Part shown: positions 7,368-16,974 of the stretch, piece after piece
Numbering within the stretch: the first letter of the stretch is position 1
Layout: each line of letters opens with the position of its first letter
NCBI RefSeq assembly: GCF_039851975.1
Contig: NZ_CP156660.1
Coordinates: 2,671,035 to 2,735,034, forward strand
DNA: 64,000 bases
Source: Desulfoscipio sp. XC116
Lineage (GTDB): Bacteria > Bacillota > Desulfotomaculia > Desulfotomaculales > Desulfallaceae
Direction: 5' to 3'
Program-made: the position numbers and the translations under genes
Notes under the pieces: model-generated
What the model saw: the letters and a program-made list of their open reading frames with translations, nothing else
The model's database searches: none
What the model was told of the DNA's origin: nothing

Positions 7368-8549
7368 ATGCGACAGACTGTAATTGTCAGTGCGGCCAGA
7401 ACCCCGTTCGGTAGACTCGGCGGCGCACTTAAACCATTAAAGGCAACCAAACTGGGCGCTATTACCATTGCCGAATCCCTACGTCGAGCCGGCATAGAAG
7501 GCGCTTCCGTAGATAATGTAATATTCGGTCAGGTCCTCCAGGGCGGCTGCGGGCAAATTCCCTCCCGCCAGGCCACACGAGAAGCCGGCCTGCCCTGGGA
7601 AGTCCCCTCGGAGACTATTAACAAGGTATGTGCGTCCGGACTGCGGGCCGTCACCATGGGCGACCAGATGATCCGGGTCGGCGACGCCGATATTATTGTA
7701 GCCGGCGGCATGGAGAGCATGAGCAACGCCCCTTATTTTGTTCCAAACGCCCGGTGGGGCCTGCGCATGTTCGATACCAAATTTATTGATTTAATGGTAA
7801 ACGATGGTTTATGGTGTTCTTTCTACGACAGGCATATGGCTATTCACGGCGGCGAAGTGGCCATTGAGTATGGATTCAGCCGTGAAGAACAAGACGAGTG
7901 GGCTTTGCGCAGCCACCAGCTGGCCATTGCCGCCATAGATAGCGGTCGGCTTAAAGATGAAATAGTGCCCGTGGCCATACCTCAAAAAAAAGGTGATGCT
8001 AAAACGGTGGACACTGACGAAGGCCCACGGCGCGACACCAACATGGAAGCGCTGCGTAAGCTGCCGCCGGTGTTTGACCCTAAAAATACCGTCACAGCCG
8101 GCAATGCCCCCAGTGTAAATGACGGTGCCGGAGCGCTGGTCATCATGTCCGATGCAAAGGCCAGAGAACTGGGTAAGCAACCCATGGCCACTATCCTGGG
8201 CCACGCCTCGGTTTCCCAGGATGCCAAATATATTGCCACTGTGCCCGGGCTCTCTATCAATAAACTTCTCAAAAAGAAAGATATGACCATAGATCAGGTG
8301 GATCTACTGGAAGTTAATGAGGCTTTCGCCGCCGTGACCCTGGTCAGCGGCAAAATTGCAGGCTGGAATCCCGACCGGGTTAATGTCAACGGCGGAGCCA
8401 TTGCCTTCGGTCACCCCATTGGCGCCAGCGGCGCCCGCATTTTAATGACTCTGATTTACGAACTGCACCGCCGGGGCGGCGGAATCGGTGTGGCCGCTAT
8501 CTGCAGCGGTGCTGCCCAGGGCGATGCGATAATGATTAAGGTTGAATAA
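7368..8549 (+). CDS. Acetyl-CoA C-acetyltransferase (thiolase)
   Basis: A 393-residue cytosolic thiolase condensing two acetyl-CoA or cleaving 3-ketoacyl-CoA. The nucleophile Cys88 is in NKVCASGL, His349 in [16 protein letters not shown] and the second catalytic Cys379 in [11 protein letters not shown]. Length and motifs match the ThlA/AtoB group. GAAGGGAG precedes the start. It is the first gene of a run with an acyl-CoA dehydrogenase and a MaoC-type hydratase, together covering short-chain beta-oxidation or butyrate-type chemistry except the hydroxyacyl-CoA dehydrogenase. Confidence 0.95.
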   Translation: MRQTVIVSAARTPFGRLGGALKPLKATKLGAITIAESLRRAGIEGASVDNVIFGQVLQGGCGQIPSRQATREAGLPWEVPSETINKVCASGLRAVTMGDQMIRVGDADIIVAGGMESMSNAPYFVPNARWGLRMFDTKFIDLMVNDGLWCSFYDRHMAIHGGEVAIEYGFSREEQDEWALRSHQLAIAAIDSGRLKDEIVPVAIPQKKGDAKTVDTDEGPRRDTNMEALRKLPPVFDPKNTVTAGNAPSVNDGAGALVIMSDAKARELGKQPMATILGHASVSQDAKYIATVPGLSINKLLKKKDMTIDQVDLLEVNEAFAAVTLVSGKIAGWNPDRVNVNGGAIAFGHPIGASGARILMTLIYELHRRGGGIGVAAICSGAAQGDAIMIKVE

Positions 8550-8610
8550 AGGTGTTCAACTTTAAGCACCCGGTACCGGCAGCAGGCGAGAAGAAAGGAG
8601 TGACCCTTAG

Positions 8611-9753
8611 ATGCCTTATATGCTCACGGACGAGCAGCAAATGATGCGTGACATGGTCAGAAAACTGGCTCAAAGCGAATTAGCCCCCCGGGCTGCGGAA
8701 ATAGATCGCACTCACCGCTTCCCAAGGGAAAATATCGACAAGATGGCCGAACTGGGCCTGATGGGAGTGCCTATACCAGAAGAATACGGCGGCGCGGGCT
8801 GTGATTTTCTTTCTTATATTATCACTATTGAAGAGATATCACGTGCTTGCGCCTCTACCGGTGTGATACTGGCAGTGCATACCTCGGTGGGCACTTTCCC
8901 CATTCTTTATTTTGGCACTGAGGAACAAAAGCAAAAATATATTCCTAAACTAGCTGCGGGACAATATATCGGAGCCTTTGCCCTAACCGAACCCAACGCC
9001 GGCTCGGATCCGGCCAGCCTCTCCACCACAGCCAAACCGGAAGGAGATCACTACATTGTCAACGGCAACAAAGTTTTTATCTCCAACGGCGGCGAGGCCA
9101 GCGTATATGTTACCTTTGTAGCAACCGACAAGAACAAGGGACACAAGGGTATAACCTGTTTATTGGTTGACAAGGACACCCCCGGTTTCTCCATTGGCAA
9201 AACAGAAGAAAAAATGGGCCTGCACGGTGACATAACCACCGAATTAATTTTCGACAACGCCCGGGTACCTAAAGAAAACCTATTGGGCCATGAAGGCGAA
9301 GGTTTTAAGGTAGCCATGGCTCTGCTGGACGGAGGACGCATCGGCATTGGCGCCCAGGGTCTGGGCATTGCTCAGGCCGCCTTTGACGTAGCCAGACAAT
9401 ACGCCAAGGAGCGTGTACAGTTTGGTAAATCCATAGCCAGCTTCCAGGCCATCCAGTTTATGCTGGCGGATATGGCCACCCGCATCGACTGTGCACGCCT
9501 TCTGGTGTACCGGGCCGCCCGCATGCGCGACATGGGATTGCCCTATAGCAAAGAGTCCTCCATGGCCAAAATGTATGCCACCGACACCGCCATGGAGGTA
9601 ACCACTAACGCAGTGCAAATATTAGGCGGTTACGGTTATTGCAAAGACTACCCGGTGGAGCGCTACATGCGGGACGCCAAAATAACCCAGATTTATGAAG
9701 GCACCAACCAAATCCAGCGCATAGTAATCGCTAAGCGATTGCTCAATGAATGA
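8611..9753 (+). CDS. Short-chain acyl-CoA dehydrogenase (butyryl-CoA dehydrogenase-like)
   Basis: FAD flavoenzyme of 380 residues that introduces the 2,3 double bond in acyl-CoA or reduces crotonyl-CoA. Signatures: FALTEPNAGSDPASL (FAD/substrate), FGKSIASFQAIQFMLADM, QILGGYGYCKDYPVER and the catalytic base Glu363 in QIYEGTNQIQR. GAAAGGAGTGAC precedes the start. No etfAB genes lie in the window, so its electron partner must be encoded elsewhere. Located 60 nt after the thiolase, probably the same transcript. Confidence 0.93.
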   Translation: MPYMLTDEQQMMRDMVRKLAQSELAPRAAEIDRTHRFPRENIDKMAELGLMGVPIPEEYGGAGCDFLSYIITIEEISRACASTGVILAVHTSVGTFPILYFGTEEQKQKYIPKLAAGQYIGAFALTEPNAGSDPASLSTTAKPEGDHYIVNGNKVFISNGGEASVYVTFVATDKNKGHKGITCLLVDKDTPGFSIGKTEEKMGLHGDITTELIFDNARVPKENLLGHEGEGFKVAMALLDGGRIGIGAQGLGIAQAAFDVARQYAKERVQFGKSIASFQAIQFMLADMATRIDCARLLVYRAARMRDMGLPYSKESSMAKMYATDTAMEVTTNAVQILGGYGYCKDYPVERYMRDAKITQIYEGTNQIQRIVIAKRLLNE

Positions 9754-9765
9754 GGGTTTTAAATA

Positions 9766-10209
9766 ATGCGTTTTTTCCTTTCCTGGCAAGATATGAAGGT
9801 CGGTGATAGCGTTACCTTTTACCGTACGTTTACGGAGGGCGACGTAAGCAACTTTATTGGTGTGACCGGAGATTTCAATCCCATACACTTGGACCCGGGC
9901 ATAGCATCTCTCTGTGGCTTTAAAAGCAGAGTTTTGCCCGGACTGCTTACAGGCAGCATGCTTACTCATGCCGGAGGCACTTTATTACCTGAACCATACC
10001 CGGCGACTAAAATGTCCTTTAATTTTCTGGCACCCGTCTATATTGGCGAGACTATTTGCGCCAAAGTCACTGTGACGGAAAAAGATGCCCAAAGGAATAA
10101 ATTAACGCTTCATTTAACCTGTACCAACCAGAAGAATGAAGTGGTCCTGGAAGGAGAAGTTTCAGGGAAAGTTATGCCGGTGACAAATAAAAGGGAAAAC
10201 CAATACTAA
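9766..10209 (+). CDS. MaoC-like (R)-specific enoyl-CoA hydratase
   Basis: Single hot-dog domain of 147 residues. The hydratase-2 motif is visible as GDFNPIHLDPGIA, with the catalytic Asp and His, followed by FKSRVLPGLLTGSML. It begins 12 nt after the dehydrogenase stop, with AGGG as a weak ribosome site, and is followed by a terminator, so it closes the fatty-acid operon. It hydrates crotonyl-type enoyl-CoA to (R)-3-hydroxyacyl-CoA; a dehydrogenase for that stereoisomer is not visible here. Confidence 0.85.
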   Translation: MRFFLSWQDMKVGDSVTFYRTFTEGDVSNFIGVTGDFNPIHLDPGIASLCGFKSRVLPGLLTGSMLTHAGGTLLPEPYPATKMSFNFLAPVYIGETICAKVTVTEKDAQRNKLTLHLTCTNQKNEVVLEGEVSGKVMPVTNKRENQY

Positions 10210-10220
10210 CAAAAGCTAAC

Positions 10221-10261
10221 AAAAAATCAGGACCCGGCTGATAGACGGAGCCTGATTTTTT
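10221..10261 (+). terminator. Intrinsic terminator after the acyl-CoA operon
   Basis: 11-bp perfect stem AAAAAATCAGG/CCTGATTTTTT with a 19-nt loop; the T-run serves both strands, so it can also stop the convergent DUF2512 gene. Confidence 0.8.
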
Positions 10262-10280
10262 GTTCCATGGTTTTCTTATT

Positions 10281-10634
10281 TTATGGCTCTACTTTTTCCG
10301 AACGAAGTAGGTATTGGTGGAAAAAGTATTCTCCTACCGCAATTAATACCGCCAATATAGCCAGTGCGGTAAAACTGGTTCGGAAAGCCGGGGCTAGCAG
10401 ACTTATAATGTACGCCGTCAATGAAGCCATCACACCGTCACCAACTGATGCGACAATGTTACCATACTTAGGCAGGACAAGCAGATCCCCCACAAAATAA
10501 TTCAGCGCTGTACCCACAACAGCCACCACAAAAATCCAACCCCATGTGTTATGGTCAATAAAGGCCAGAGCAATACCGGCAAAAACAAAGGTCATAATAA
10601 ATTTAATTATAAGTGCGGTCGCAGTTTTACTCAT
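10281..10634 (-). CDS. DUF2512 (YndM-like) membrane protein
   Basis: 117 residues with four hydrophobic segments. The middle holds NYFVGDLLVLPKYGN and VGDGVMASL, which fit the YndM/DUF2512 family of small Firmicute membrane proteins of unknown role, often found in spore-formers. Start ATG at 10634 follows GGAGGTGAGATA. Ends near the shared terminator. Confidence 0.8.
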   Translation of the reverse strand: MSKTATALIIKFIMTFVFAGIALAFIDHNTWGWIFVVAVVGTALNYFVGDLLVLPKYGNIVASVGDGVMASLTAYIISLLAPAFRTSFTALAILAVLIAVGEYFFHQYLLRSEKVEP

Positions 10635-10711
10635 ATTATCTCACCTCCAATCATTTTTCATCTGATAGTTTTTCCACGTTTGACTTATTTATACTACAAA
10701 CCCCTGAAAAC

Positions 10712-10741
10712 AAAAAAGCCCGCCGGCAATAAATCGGCGGG
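10712..10741 (-). terminator. Intrinsic terminator of the thioesterase gene
   Basis: Minus-strand stem CCCGCCG/CGGCGGG (10741-10735 with 10725-10719) followed by T6. Confidence 0.8.
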
Positions 10742-10760
10742 GACAGAAAGTTTGTTCACA

Positions 10761-11168
10761 TCATTTGCTCTCTCTAAATACCAACCCTTGTGCTATGGCA
10801 ATCAGTTTTCCCCCATCAGTTTCTATAGTTATTCTGTAATTTGCCGTGCGCCGGCCAAGATGTACTTCTTCCGCGGTAGCCACCAAAACATCACCGGGTT
10901 TGCTGGCCCTGATAAAATTTATATTAGCATTTACGGCCACCGCGTCCTGCCCCCGGGCATTACTGGCCATACCCAGAGCTATATCAGCCAAGGTGAAAAC
11001 CACACCGCCATGCGTAATCCGGTGTATATTGGTCATATGCTCTTGCACCTTCAGGGATACCCTGGCAAAGCCCGGCGAAAGCTTGATAATTTCCGCCCCC
11101 AGGTGATTGGGAAAAGGGTCGTTCTTTATCTTTACAGCCAATTCATCACTAATATTAATATCCGCCAT
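10761..11168 (-). CDS. PaaI-family hot-dog thioesterase
   Basis: 135 residues, one hot-dog fold. The characteristic helix motif is HRITHGGVVFTLADIALGMAS, with the Asp of the PaaI active site, followed by NANINFIRASKPGDVLVATAE. Likely hydrolyses acyl- or aryl-CoA thioesters; the nearby acyl-CoA genes fit such a housekeeping role. Single-gene unit with its own terminator. Confidence 0.85.
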   Translation of the reverse strand: MADINISDELAVKIKNDPFPNHLGAEIIKLSPGFARVSLKVQEHMTNIHRITHGGVVFTLADIALGMASNARGQDAVAVNANINFIRASKPGDVLVATAEEVHLGRRTANYRITIETDGGKLIAIAQGLVFRESK

Positions 11169-11517
11169 TAATTTTAGCGCCCCCCAGTGTGTTCACTTAT
11201 TGCTATATTTTACACCTAAGTTTGGCGAATTACTATAAATATAGTTGTAAACAATAAAATGTGTTGTAAACTGTTAAGAAAAAAAGTTAAATCTTAAATT
11301 TTTGTGAAATATTTAGCGAAACCCTTTAAAGACAACTGCATATAAATTATACTTATAATTAAAAATCAAGACAAATTCACTAACATCATTGGCATCATTA
11401 GGATACTGCGGAATTGCCCGCTTAAGTGAGAACACATTGACATTCATACCCTTTACTTCGGTGGTAAAACTAACTTTAAGTCAAATATTTGTTCAATAGA
11501 AAGGGGTGGCCGTATTT
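11169..11517. other. AT-rich intergenic region between thioesterase and GAPDH genes
   Basis: About 350 bp between divergent genes. Contains repeated TTGTAAAC motifs around 11244-11272 and no open frame of note. Presumably holds both promoters and any regulator site for the glycolytic gene; none identified with confidence. Confidence 0.4.
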
Positions 11518-12606
11518 ATGACCATCAAAATAGGCATTAACGGTTTCGGCCGCATCGGACGCAATGTTTTCCGGGCGGCGCTCGACAACCCGGAAGTGGA
11601 TGTGGTAGCGGTTAATGATCTTACCGACGCCAAAACACTGGCCCACCTGTTAAAATATGATTCCGTACATGGTGTCCTGCATGCCGATATAAAAGTGGCA
11701 GAGGACGGTTTTACCGTTAACGGGAAAAAAGTTCAAGTTATGGCTGAAAAGGATCCCGGAGCACTGCCCTGGAGTGAGTTAAACGTAGGTATGGTAATTG
11801 AGTCCACCGGACGTTTTACCAAAGGAGAGGCCGCCGCCGGCCATCTGCGGGCCGGAGCCCGAAAGGTAATTATCAGCGCGCCGGGTAAAAATGTAGACGC
11901 TACCATAGTAATGGGGGTCAACCATAATGATTATGACCCGGAGAAACATAACATAGTCTCCAATGCATCTTGCACCACAAACTGTCTGGCCCCTATAGTT
12001 AAAGTATTGCACCAGCAATTTAATATTAAAAACGGTATGATGACTACGGTGCATTCCTATACCAATGACCAGCAGATATTGGACTTACCGCACAAAGATT
12101 TGCGGCGGGCGAGGGCCGCCGGTGTATCCATCATACCCACCACTACCGGAGCCGCTAAAGCCGTTGGGCTGGTCATCCCCGACCTCCGGGGCAAACTGAA
12201 TGGAATGGCTATGCGAGTGCCCACTCCCAATGTGTCTGTGGTTGATTTTGTAGCTGTGGTGGAACAACCCGCTACAGTTGATGAAGTCAACGATGCGCTG
12301 CGGCGTGCCGCCGATGGTGAGTTAAAAGGAATTATGGCATACAGTGACGCGCCGTTGGTATCCAAGGATTATTACGGAGATTACCATTCTTCAATTGTTG
12401 ACGCCCTTTCCACCATTGTTATGGAAGGCTACCTGATTAAAGTGCTCGCCTGGTATGACAACGAATGGGGTTACTCCTGCCGGGTACTGGATTTGGCGCT
12501 TTACATGGCCAAGCGGGAAACCGGAAGTGTGCCTAAAATAACCTGGACCGGTATAAACCGGGAAAATATGTACCGCAGTGTTTCCGCGGCTTACGCGGCG
12601 GAGTGA
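11518..12606 (+). CDS. gap: Type I glyceraldehyde-3-phosphate dehydrogenase
   Basis: Phosphorylating GAPDH, 362 residues from the ATG at 11518, preceded by AAGGGGTGG; an upstream in-frame GTG at 11506 lies inside that site. NAD-binding GINGFGRIGRN, Asp34 in AVNDLTD (NAD preference), catalytic Cys152 in SNASCTTNC and His179 in TTVHSYTNDQ, then WYDNEWGYS. The chain is about 25 residues longer than usual, because of a C-terminal tail. Solitary: no pgk or tpi beside it. Confidence 0.95.
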   Translation: MTIKIGINGFGRIGRNVFRAALDNPEVDVVAVNDLTDAKTLAHLLKYDSVHGVLHADIKVAEDGFTVNGKKVQVMAEKDPGALPWSELNVGMVIESTGRFTKGEAAAGHLRAGARKVIISAPGKNVDATIVMGVNHNDYDPEKHNIVSNASCTTNCLAPIVKVLHQQFNIKNGMMTTVHSYTNDQQILDLPHKDLRRARAAGVSIIPTTTGAAKAVGLVIPDLRGKLNGMAMRVPTPNVSVVDFVAVVEQPATVDEVNDALRRAADGELKGIMAYSDAPLVSKDYYGDYHSSIVDALSTIVMEGYLIKVLAWYDNEWGYSCRVLDLALYMAKRETGSVPKITWTGINRENMYRSVSAAYAAE

Positions 12607-12642
12607 CCGCCTATCATCCAAACATATGACTTAAATTATCTA

Positions 12643-12668
12643 AAGTCGCGGATTTTTCCGCGGCTTTT
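12643..12668 (+). terminator. Intrinsic terminator after gap
   Basis: AAGTCGCGG / CCGCGGCTT stem with one T-G pair and a 5-nt T-rich loop, followed by TTTT. Confidence 0.7.
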
Positions 12669-12815
12669 ACATATTGACATATACAGCCAGGCATCGTTCA
12701 ATAATTTCAGCAAAAATCATATTATCTTTTACAACCATCTATCCTTCTTTTGGTTTTATACTAAATGTGTTAAAATTTGATAAACAATCAGGGCATATGG
12801 ATGTGATGAAATACT

Positions 12816-13778
12816 ATGCAAACAAATAAGAACAGGTACAATATATATTCCCGGCACTTAATCAATAAATTCGGGCAAAAGGTGTATAAACTGCCGGTTA
12901 ATTTACCCGGCAGCTGTCCCAACCGGGACGGCACTCTGGGATACGGAGGATGTATTTTCTGCGATGAACAGGGTTCCGGATTTGACGCTTTGCCAAATAC
13001 TTTGTCGGTAACAGAACAGCTCCGGCAGAATAAGGAATATTTCCAGCGACGATTTAACGCCCAAAAATACATAGCTTATTTTCAGGCATTTACCAATACA
13101 TACCTGCCTGCCGAACAATTTGCCGCCAACATCAAGTGCGCGGCAGCCGAAGAAGACATAGTAGGCATTTCCGTTTCCACCAGGCCCGATTGTATCAGTG
13201 AGGAATGTCTGGATATATTATCAAGAACCCAGATCGAAAAAGAAATCGATATCAACATAGAGCTAGGTTTGCAAACCGTTAACTACCATACATTAAAAAA
13301 AATAAACCGGGGGCATACCCTGGCTGAATTTATTGATGCCGTAATCCGTATTCACCGCCGGCAATTTGAAATTTGTACTCACTTAATTTTAAATTTACCA
13401 TGGGATAATATGCACGATGTAATTGAAAACGCCAAACTTATTTCCGCCCTGGGCATTCGTTATGTCAAACTACATTCATTGTACATAGTCCGCAATACCG
13501 AACTGGGGAATATGTACGAGCGCGGTGAGTTCGAGTTAATATCAATGGATCAATATATCAGGCGTATGATTACTTTTCTGGAGCATCTCGACCCGGATAT
13601 TGTTATTCAGCGCCTGGTAGGTAAAGGTCCCCAAAACGAAGTTATTTTTTGCAATTGGGACACCAGTTGGTGGAAAATCAAAACAGAACTTGAACGGCTT
13701 CTGGAAGCTGAAAATACCTGGCAGGGCAAAAGGTTTGATTACTTAAACGGTAAAGCACTAAGAGCGGCAAAATATTAA
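12816..13778 (+). CDS. Radical SAM protein, YhcC family (TIGR01212)
   Basis: 320 residues. The radical-SAM cluster cysteines are Cys34, Cys46 and Cys49 in CPNRDGTLGYGGCIFC, the extended spacing typical of the YhcC/Elp3-like group rather than CxxxCxxC. Further blocks are VGISVSTRPDCIS, INIELGLQT and THLILNLPWD. Function of the family is not settled (tRNA-related roles have been suggested). Single gene, upstream of a dispersed repeat. Confidence 0.9.
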   Translation: MQTNKNRYNIYSRHLINKFGQKVYKLPVNLPGSCPNRDGTLGYGGCIFCDEQGSGFDALPNTLSVTEQLRQNKEYFQRRFNAQKYIAYFQAFTNTYLPAEQFAANIKCAAAEEDIVGISVSTRPDCISEECLDILSRTQIEKEIDINIELGLQTVNYHTLKKINRGHTLAEFIDAVIRIHRRQFEICTHLILNLPWDNMHDVIENAKLISALGIRYVKLHSLYIVRNTELGNMYERGEFELISMDQYIRRMITFLEHLDPDIVIQRLVGKGPQNEVIFCNWDTSWWKIKTELERLLEAENTWQGKRFDYLNGKALRAAKY

Positions 13779-13896
13779 GCCGGGCCCGGCAAAATGTTTA
13801 TAATCGCTACCACCCATACCTCTTGCGCAGCGCCATCAGAAGCTGAAAATATAGTTAGTCCGCCATTGCTATAATTACAACCTGCGGCGCTTGAAT

Positions 13897-14006
13897 CCCG
13901 TTATTGCGGGAAGCGAAGCGACGAAGCAGTCTCCGTTTTACAGTCCGCATTTCTTTGGGGACCTGCTTCGGAGTCCGAGACTGCCTCGCTTGCGCTCGCG
14001 ATAGCA
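13897..14006 (+). repeat. Dispersed repeat, copy 1 (GCGAAGCGA family)
   Basis: About 110 bp containing TTATTGCGGGAAGCGAAGCG, then TTTGGGGACCTGCTTCGGAG and CGCTTGCGCTCGCGATAG. Homologous copies at 42315-42422 and, inverted and shorter, at 45104-45165. The outer parts are mutually complementary, so it can fold on itself. Non-coding. Confidence 0.7.
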
Positions 14007-14082
14007 ATTAAAAGCATATCGGAATAAAAACGCCCCGAGTTTTTCAGGTTAGAAAAGTACTAATACTGAAGCCGGCTTAGTT

Positions 14083-14376
14083 TTACTTAAAAACAATGTC
14101 ATCATCATCTAAAAGCACTTTGACTAATTCCTTAACTTTATCATTCGCAATTTTATAAAAAACCTCGGTACCGTGACGCACACCGTCCACAATACCCTGG
14201 GCCCGCAATATGGCCAATTGTTGGGATACCGTCGATTGCGGCAGACTTAAGCACTCTTTCATTTTGTTGACATTACAGCTGTCATTCATTAACCCGGCTA
14301 CAATACACAAGCGTGTGGGATGTGCAAGCGCCTTTAATAACCTGGCGGGTTCTTCGTATTTAGATGCTTTTTTCAA
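14083..14376 (-). CDS. ArsR/SmtB-family winged-helix regulator
   Basis: 97 residues: LLKALAHPTRLCIVAGL at the N-terminus, recognition helix LSLPQSTVSQQLAILRAQGIV, wing DGVRHGTEVFYKI. Cysteines 24, 34 and 42 lie where several ArsR sensors place metal or redox ligands, though the classic ELCVCDL motif is absent. Neighbours (murJ downstream on the same strand) do not reveal a target; it may control itself. Confidence 0.85.
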   Translation of the reverse strand: MKKASKYEEPARLLKALAHPTRLCIVAGLMNDSCNVNKMKECLSLPQSTVSQQLAILRAQGIVDGVRHGTEVFYKIANDKVKELVKVLLDDDDIVFK

Positions 14377-14439
14377 TTTATATATCCCCCAAGGCTTTTT
14401 TATAAACTAATATATTATAATATTATGCTTAGCACAATA

Positions 14440-15969
14440 CTATTTTTTTATAATCCTGTGCCTGATAGCGGCAGTTTCTTCAATATCTAATAGAACCAAA
14501 GCCAGCAAGTAGACTATTCCCGCCGCACCAACCGTCAGCGTCATACCCAACAGCTGGCCCCAAAGAGATATGTTCTCATTAAATAAGCCGGTATACTTGC
14601 CCAGAAGCCGCAATATAACAGAAAAAATTAGTGTGGCGGTTATTATTTTTAACTGGTCGACACATTGCCCGCGCCAATCAAAACCATTTAAACGATTGGA
14701 CAAAAAGGCTACAAAAAACACAGCAGTGACAAAAAAACCCATTGTATTGCCCAGCGCCAGTCCGGCATGGCCCATAGGATTCACTAGCAGGTAATCCAAC
14801 AATATATTGACAGCAAGCCCGGCCAGCCCCGCCCAGAGAGGCAGCAGAGCATCCCGCAAGCTTAAGAATGTATAAGTCAACACAGAGCTTGCCGACATGG
14901 CAACCACTGAAGCAGCATAGAAGCTCAGTGCTGTTGCAGTAGCCATAGTAGCATTCGCATCAAAAGCGCCCCTTTCAAAGAGCAGTCGCACTACCGGTAC
15001 AGCCAGCACCAGCATCAATGCGGCACTGGGATAGCTCACCAGAGCCACGAGACGCATCCCCATGGCCGTCCTGTCACGCAGCAACTGCATATCCCGGCGC
15101 TCGGAAGCCGCGGCCAGGACCGGAAACAAAACTGAAGATATAACCGCAACAAATAGACCATAAGGTAATTCACGTACCCGGTTGGCAAAGTTCAGGGCGG
15201 CAATACTCCCTTCCGCCAGATGAGAGCCAAACCAGCGATCCACAAAAACAAACCCCCGACCAGCCAAAGTGGTCAGAACAACAGGTATAGAAATCAGCAA
15301 TGCGCGACGCACATCCGGATCAGCGGTATTCATAAGCGGGCGCCAGGGGATGCCAAACCGTCCCAGGGCGGGCAGGTTATACAAGTAGAACACCAGTGCC
15401 CCGGCCAGGGTGCACCAGGCCAAGCCCGGTCCCATAAGCCCGCCCAGAGGAAGAATCAATATTATAAAAATCACATTCTGCAACACCGGCGCCATAGCCG
15501 GAACGGTAAATTCCCTATGGGCATTGAGCACTGCCTTGGCTAAAAAACCCATCGTGAGAAAAACCATTGACGGAAGCATAATCCGGGTACAAAGCAACGC
15601 TATATGCCTGGCCTCACCGGTAAATCCGGGCGCAAGCATATCCACCACCTGTGGTGTAAATAGCATGCCCAGCACCGTTAATAATGTCACCAGGGCGCCA
15701 ACTACATATAAAACAGTTGATGCTAAATAACTCCGGCCGGCATCCTGCAACCGCCCCGTATATAACGGCAGCAAAGCATTACCCGCTGAAGTGCCGATAA
15801 TAGTAGATAAAGTAAAGGGGATAGTCGCCGCCACCACAAAGGCATCGGACTGCAGCGTTGTACCCAATAAAGCGGCAATTACCTGTTCCCGTATAAAGCC
15901 CAGCACCCGGCTGGCTACAAACAAAACCAGCAAAATAGAGGAAGCCTTGAAAATATTATGCTTTGACAT
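14440..15969 (-). CDS. murJ: Lipid II flippase MurJ (MviN)
   Basis: 509-residue polytopic protein with about 14 membrane helices. It begins with GFIREQVIAALLGTTLQSDAF, typical of the MVF family, and has NFANRVRELPYGLFVAVISSVLFPVLA in the middle. Flips undecaprenyl-pyrophosphoryl-muropeptide for wall synthesis. The gene stands alone between arsR and a hypothetical gene on the other strand. A second MurJ-like function elsewhere in the genome cannot be excluded. Confidence 0.92.
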   Translation of the reverse strand: MSKHNIFKASSILLVLFVASRVLGFIREQVIAALLGTTLQSDAFVVAATIPFTLSTIIGTSAGNALLPLYTGRLQDAGRSYLASTVLYVVGALVTLLTVLGMLFTPQVVDMLAPGFTGEARHIALLCTRIMLPSMVFLTMGFLAKAVLNAHREFTVPAMAPVLQNVIFIILILPLGGLMGPGLAWCTLAGALVFYLYNLPALGRFGIPWRPLMNTADPDVRRALLISIPVVLTTLAGRGFVFVDRWFGSHLAEGSIAALNFANRVRELPYGLFVAVISSVLFPVLAAASERRDMQLLRDRTAMGMRLVALVSYPSAALMLVLAVPVVRLLFERGAFDANATMATATALSFYAASVVAMSASSVLTYTFLSLRDALLPLWAGLAGLAVNILLDYLLVNPMGHAGLALGNTMGFFVTAVFFVAFLSNRLNGFDWRGQCVDQLKIITATLIFSVILRLLGKYTGLFNENISLWGQLLGMTLTVGAAGIVYLLALVLLDIEETAAIRHRIIKK

Positions 15970-16113
15970 GTGCCAGTGCCTCCGTAAAAATAATAAACAT
16001 ATAGTTCCTTAGTCTTTGAATAACCATTAACAACAATTACTATATTAGCATATTTTATCACAAGGGGGGAGATCAGTATTTTTCCGCAAACTCATGTTTT
16101 TTTTGCCGAAACT

Positions 16114-16815
16114 GTGCTTGGACGCAAATCCGACGCCATTACACTAGGCAGCATTTTTCCCGATATGGTCATCAGCGCCCAGGTTAATCATACCATGGCC
16201 CACAGCATGGGCGCCAAACTTCTGCATATAGTAAAAGCAAATCATGCCCTGGCAGATTTCGCCCGCGGTATAATAACTCACGGCATATCCCCACAAGGTC
16301 TTGATTATTTCGGTGATGAAAAATATCCGGGCTGCGAACGCGGTTATTGCTTTGAAAAAGGCCGCCCACTGGTGAAGCAGACCATTGAAGCATGTAATAT
16401 ACCACCCGAAATGGGCTGGTGGAAAGCTCACAATATTGTGGAAATGGGCATCGAATTACGCATCAGCAACCGCGGTGCGTACGGCCGTACTATTCGCCAG
16501 GCCTTTAATAACCAGGAAATTATTAATCAAATCACTGACCTATTGGCCGGTTTAACCGGCTATGACCCACAGAGACTGAAAGCGCAAATCGCCGGTTTTC
16601 CCGGGTATATTGAAGCTTATAAGGCCACCGCCCAATCTCTGGCCGACAAATACCGATTACAAATGTTCACCCGGCACCGTATTAATATTAACACTGCCAA
16701 GGTAGCACGGCTTATTGAAATTGCCGCCGAGCAGGTTGAAGATGACCTGGCCGATTTTTTCCGCTATACTCATGACAGTGTGCTCCGGGAACTTAATAAG
16801 ATTGATAGTTTTTGA
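16114..16815 (+). CDS. Putative metal-dependent phospholipase C-like (S1/P1 fold) protein, start uncertain
   Basis: 233 residues from the first standard start (GTG 16114), but that start has no ribosome site. The same frame is open back to 16048 and translates as FFPQTHVFFAETVLG just after GGGGGGAG at 16063-16070, without any ATG, GTG or TTG. Either a non-standard start or a one-base error in the T6 run (16078-16083) hides the true start. Histidines and aspartates spaced as GSIFPD, HTMAH, THG, DYFGD resemble the Zn-dependent PLC-like family, but the match is loose. No signal peptide. Confidence 0.5.
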   Translation: MLGRKSDAITLGSIFPDMVISAQVNHTMAHSMGAKLLHIVKANHALADFARGIITHGISPQGLDYFGDEKYPGCERGYCFEKGRPLVKQTIEACNIPPEMGWWKAHNIVEMGIELRISNRGAYGRTIRQAFNNQEIINQITDLLAGLTGYDPQRLKAQIAGFPGYIEAYKATAQSLADKYRLQMFTRHRININTAKVARLIEIAAEQVEDDLADFFRYTHDSVLRELNKIDSF

Positions 16816-16974
16816 TATATAATTATCAGATTGGCTTATATCAATTAGACAACTTTTACATATTTGAGTGGATCTCTAGAACTTAACATTTGCTGCTCGA
16901 TATGATACCTTTATTATCATGCATCATGTACAATAGGCAAGCCAAACATCAGTAATCAAGAAGGTGATTTTAAT

